This document shows, one piece after another, positions 6,903 to 9,538 of a DNA stretch of 9,538 nt. Origin of the DNA: Flavobacteriaceae bacterium UBA2000. Lineage in GTDB: Bacteria; Bacteroidota; Bacteroidia; Flavobacteriales; Flavobacteriaceae. The stretch lies in NCBI GenBank assembly GCA_002335345.1, contig DDCS01000081.1, positions 1 through 9,538 of the forward strand, read 5' to 3'. The notes beneath the pieces are model-generated. The model was not told the DNA's origin. It saw only the letters and a program-made list of their open reading frames with translations, and did no database searches. The first letter of the stretch is position 1. Each line of letters opens with the position of its first letter. The translations under genes were made by a program, and so were the position numbers.

Positions 6903-7042
6903 AAACTAAAAATTGGAATTAAAACTTTTCTTTTGCAGCTTTGCTACTTGTCGTAAATATAAGAATTTATGACTATTTTATTTCAATAAAGGCTAGAAAA
7001 TGGGCCAAATCATTGAACTTTTTACTGAAAAACACAAATTTT
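6903..7042. other. divergent intergenic region
   Basis: About 140 A/T-rich bases separate the minus-strand secreted protein from the plus-strand small gene. The left part holds the predicted minus-strand promoter. A plus-strand promoter should also be here, but only poor matches were found (for example TATTTTAT near 6974). No hairpin, repeat or RNA gene was recognised. Confidence 0.5.
6954..6986 (-). promoter_or_regulatory. predicted promoter of the minus-strand secreted protein
   Basis: On the minus strand TATATTTA (6961 down to 6954) matches TAnnTTTG at all but the last base. A TTG (6986 down to 6984) lies 22 bases upstream. Transcription would begin near 6947, giving a leader of about 45 bases that is A/T-rich with no Shine-Dalgarno. 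Confidence 0.55.
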
Positions 7043-7207
7043 ATGATCAAAAATGGCGAATTAATGCGCGAGCGTTTCGATCCTGACAATATTCCTGTCG
7101 AAGGTTCATTAGGCTTGTTGGCCTTGGGAGATCTAGGTTTTGAGGCTTGGCGAAAGGCAAAAGGCCATTTGCGCAACAACAAGAATATTGTCCATGAACA
7201 AAAATAA
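7043..7207 (+). CDS. small uncharacterised protein upstream of the phosphodiesterase-sulfotransferase gene
   Basis: The frame gives 54 residues from the ATG at 7043, or 47 from the ATG at 7064. The latter begins MRERFDPDNIPVEGSLGLLA and looks more protein-like, so the true start may be 7064. The frame stays open back to 6941, but that longer start would run into the divergent promoter and its extra residues look like translated A/T-rich spacer. The product has a short polar N-terminus, a Gly/Leu-rich stretch (GSLGLLALGDLGFEAW) and a basic tail (RKAKGHLRNNK). It has no signal peptide or clear membrane segment. I do not recognise a named family. Its last 14 bases overlap the next gene's start, implying translational coupling and perhaps a shared function. 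Confidence 0.6.
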   Translation: MIKNGELMRERFDPDNIPVEGSLGLLALGDLGFEAWRKAKGHLRNNKNIVHEQK

Positions 7208-9538
7208 ATTGCTCTTAATCGGTTGGGATGCAGCGGACTGGGACATCATTTGGCCGTTAATTGCACAAGGTAAAATGCCTGCCCTGGCTTCGATGATCAA
7301 AAGAGGGATTCATGGCAATATCAGTACCATGACTCCGCCTTATTCACCTATGCTCTGGACCTCTGTGGCTACGGGAAAAACCCCAGACAAACATGGTATT
7401 CTCGGTTTTATCGAGGTCACTCAAGATGGACAATCCGTACGCCCAGTGACGACCTTGTCGCGCAAAACGAGAGCCCTCTGGAATATTTTCCACAATCAAG
7501 GACTCAAGTCTAATTGGGTGGGATGGTGGCCAAGTTTTCCCGTCGAACCCATTAATGGATGTATTGTTTCTGATCGTTTTCAGAAAACTCATATGGACCC
7601 ACGGGTGCAGACCCCCGTGAGCCCGAGATCAGTTCATCCATGGGACATGGTCAAGGAATTTGCCCCGCTAAGGATGTTTCCCTTTGAAATCACTAAGGCC
7701 CATTTGTATCCTTTTGTGCCCCAGGCCCATAAGGTTGATCAAGAAAAACACAAAGGACTGCACGCCATAGGCAAAATTGTTTCCGAAAATAGCTCACTGC
7801 ACAACGCGGCGACACGATTATTGCGCACTTCTGAGTGGGATTTTATGGCGGTCTATCACGATATGATCGATCATTTCTGCCACAGTTTTATGAAATATCA
7901 TCCGCCGAAGCACCCTGGTGTGGATCCCGCCAATTACGAATTGTTCAAAGATGCGGTTACAGGGGCCTATATCTTTCAGGACATGATGCTCGAACGTACG
8001 TTAAATCTTATCGATAAGGACACCACGGTTATTGTGATGTCCGATCATGGATTTGAATCTGGGGATAAGCGTATCCTCAATATGCCCAAAGTACAGGCCG
8101 CCCCTTCTTTGGAGCACCGACAGTTCGGGATGTTTGTCGCCTGTGGACCCAATATCAAAGAAAACGAGAAAATTTATGGGCTCGGACTCATCGATATAGG
8201 ACCGACGATCCTTCATCACTATGGACTGCCCATTGGGCGCGACATGGACGGTAAGGTCAATCTAGATCTTTTTAAAGAACCTGCCGAAGTCACTTATATC
8301 GACAGTTGGGATGATTTGCCTGGCGACTTTGCGGAAATTGACAAAAAAGAGCAAACCGATGTTTTATCTGACGCCCAAACGATGGAGCAGCTGGTTGAAC
8401 TGGGTTATGTGGAGCGTCTTGATGAGAAATTTGAGGTAGCCATTCGCAATACGCGGATTGATCTCAAACACAATTTAGCGCGCGTGCATTTGGGTAAAAA
8501 GGATTTAAGCACGGCCAAAACCATTTTACTAGAGTTACTCGAAGAGCCCAAAGCCAAAGACTATGCTCCATTTTTAATGGACCTCATTAGTATTGCGCTC
8601 AAAGAAAAAGATTTTGAAGCGGCTTTGACCCATTTAGAGGCGGTCAAAAACTCAGGAACGGAAGTTTCTTATAACCTCGATTTAACTGAGGCCCAGATTC
8701 GTTCAGACATGGGCCGTCCAAAAGAGGCTCTGACTTTAATTGAGGGACTGCTCGAAAAGGATCAAACCGGACCGGTTTGGTATCGCTATGGTTTACTGCA
8801 TTATGAATTGGGAAATTTTGAGCAAGCGATTGAGGCCCTTGAAAAAGCGATTGAAAAAGAATCTCAAATCCCCACTTATCACGCGGCAATGGCTGAGGTG
8901 TTGTTGCAGATGGACCAGTTTGAAGAAGCAGCTGAATATGCGTTAACAAGTGTGGAGCTAGTGAAATTTTTCCCAAAAGGACATTTGCTTTTGGGGCAAG
9001 CCCTTGAAAAACTAGGAGATCTTGAAAATGCGGAACTCGCCTACGAAATGGCAGCGAAACTCAAGCCGCGCGAGTTTCACAAAGCGGAGCAATCCTTAGA
9101 AAATATCAAAGAAAAGCGTGAGGCAGATTATACGCTAGAAAATAAGGCGACGCATAAGTTTTACGAAAATCAAATTGTGGTGGTATCTGGATTACCGCGC
9201 TCAGGAACCTCAATGATGATGCAAATGCTCGACCGTGGAGGAGTGGATATTTTACAGGATGAATTGCGTGAAGCCGATATCTCAAATCCTAAAGGTTATT
9301 ATGAATACGAGCCAGTAAAAGCTTTGTATAAAGACAATTCTTGGTTGGGAAAAGCCCGAAATATGGGGGTCAAGATAGTGGCGCCCTTGCTTAAGTATTT
9401 GGATGGTCAGTATCGCTATAAAGTGATTTTTATGAATCGCGACATCCATGAGGTCATCCAGTCACAGCAAAAAATGTTGGGTAAGAACAGCGAAGTGTTC
9501 CCCGTGCATTTATACAATCAGTTTCAGCATCTACTCAA
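7194..9538 (+). CDS. phosphodiesterase-TPR-sulfotransferase fusion protein (3' end outside window)
   Basis: The frame is open from ATG 7194 to the window edge, at least 781 residues, with no signal peptide, so probably cytoplasmic. Residues 1 to about 350 form an alkaline-phosphatase-superfamily domain of the type I phosphodiesterase/nucleotide pyrophosphatase kind. Likely two-metal ligands and nucleophile are D12 (GWDAAD), S51 (PPYSPMLW), D226 and H230 (DMIDHFCH), D284 and H285 (MSDHGF), and H308. The sulfatase CxPxR motif is absent. Residues about 415-630 form TPR-like helical repeats, clearest at 527-560 and 594-627. From about 660 a sulfotransferase domain begins. Its 5'-phosphosulfate loop is PRSGTS (668-673), and the 3'-phosphate site is likely R749 and S757 (NRDIHEVIQS). 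The acceptor and phosphodiester substrates are unknown. The C-terminus is cut by the window. Confidence 0.9.
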   Translation, partial: MNKNKLLLIGWDAADWDIIWPLIAQGKMPALASMIKRGIHGNISTMTPPYSPMLWTSVATGKTPDKHGILGFIEVTQDGQSVRPVTTLSRKTRALWNIFHNQGLKSNWVGWWPSFPVEPINGCIVSDRFQKTHMDPRVQTPVSPRSVHPWDMVKEFAPLRMFPFEITKAHLYPFVPQAHKVDQEKHKGLHAIGKIVSENSSLHNAATRLLRTSEWDFMAVYHDMIDHFCHSFMKYHPPKHPGVDPANYELFKDAVTGAYIFQDMMLERTLNLIDKDTTVIVMSDHGFESGDKRILNMPKVQAAPSLEHRQFGMFVACGPNIKENEKIYGLGLIDIGPTILHHYGLPIGRDMDGKVNLDLFKEPAEVTYIDSWDDLPGDFAEIDKKEQTDVLSDAQTMEQLVELGYVERLDEKFEVAIRNTRIDLKHNLARVHLGKKDLSTAKTILLELLEEPKAKDYAPFLMDLISIALKEKDFEAALTHLEAVKNSGTEVSYNLDLTEAQIRSDMGRPKEALTLIEGLLEKDQTGPVWYRYGLLHYELGNFEQAIEALEKAIEKESQIPTYHAAMAEVLLQMDQFEEAAEYALTSVELVKFFPKGHLLLGQALEKLGDLENAELAYEMAAKLKPREFHKAEQSLENIKEKREADYTLENKATHKFYENQIVVVSGLPRSGTSMMMQMLDRGGVDILQDELREADISNPKGYYEYEPVKALYKDNSWLGKARNMGVKIVAPLLKYLDGQYRYKVIFMNRDIHEVIQSQQKMLGKNSEVFPVHLYNQFQHLL

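Noticed and set aside
6941..7042. Upstream extension of the small gene to an ATG at 6941 (88 residues)
   Set aside because: The added residues come from A/T-rich spacer and overlap the predicted minus-strand promoter. The protein-like part begins only near 7043-7064.
7194..8340. Reading the N-terminal domain as a sulfatase, paired with the sulfotransferase
   Set aside because: Sulfatases need C/S-x-P-x-R for formylglycine formation. Here the nucleophile region is SPMLW, and the metal-ligand pattern is that of phosphodiesterases/nucleotide pyrophosphatases.
8644..8976. A 110-residue minus-strand frame opposite the TPR region
   Set aside because: It is antisense to a continuous, motif-rich frame and has no promoter or recognisable motif, so it is a shadow of the real gene.
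1..9538. CRISPR array, tRNA, riboswitch, insertion sequence or phage module
   Set aside because: No regularly spaced repeats, tRNA-like cloverleaf, transposase motif or terminal inverted repeats were seen on either strand, and intergenic gaps are short (at most about 140 bases).

Overview
The window looks like chromosomal DNA of a Bacteroidota bacterium, most likely a marine or environmental member of the Flavobacteriia. Two encoded proteins end in type IX secretion (T9SS) type A sorting domains. Start codons lack Shine-Dalgarno sequences. Several promoters resemble the Bacteroidota TTG / TAnnTTTG type. The gene set (dtd, a MazG-like gene, aroA, queA, rlmN) also fits. No tRNA, rRNA, CRISPR array or insertion sequence was seen.

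Region 1 (1-2018, + strand) reads as one operon. It holds the 3' end of D-aminoacyl-tRNA deacylase, a MazG-like nucleotide pyrophosphohydrolase, a small two-helix membrane protein of unknown role, and EPSP synthase (aroA). aroA overlaps the membrane-protein gene by four bases. Region 2 (2019-3191) is queA with its own promoter and a strong terminator. The theme of regions 1, 2 and rlmN is translation quality, RNA modification, nucleotide clean-up and the shikimate pathway.

Region 3 (3192-4908) is a secreted lysyl-endopeptidase-like serine protease. Its family-typical cysteines and catalytic triad are all present, and it ends in a T9SS domain. It sits between queA and rlmN. Region 4 (4909-6902) is rlmN on the + strand, converging on a 274-residue T9SS-sorted secreted protein of unknown function on the - strand. 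A bidirectional terminator separates the two.

Region 5 (6903-9538, + strand) starts with a divergent intergenic region and a small uncharacterised gene of about 47-54 codons. That gene overlaps by 14 bases the most unusual gene of the window, an open frame of at least 781 codons running off the right edge. It joins an alkaline-phosphatase-superfamily phosphodiesterase domain with a full set of predicted metal ligands, a TPR array and a PAPS-type sulfotransferase domain. The small gene and this three-part protein are the best candidates for undescribed biology here.
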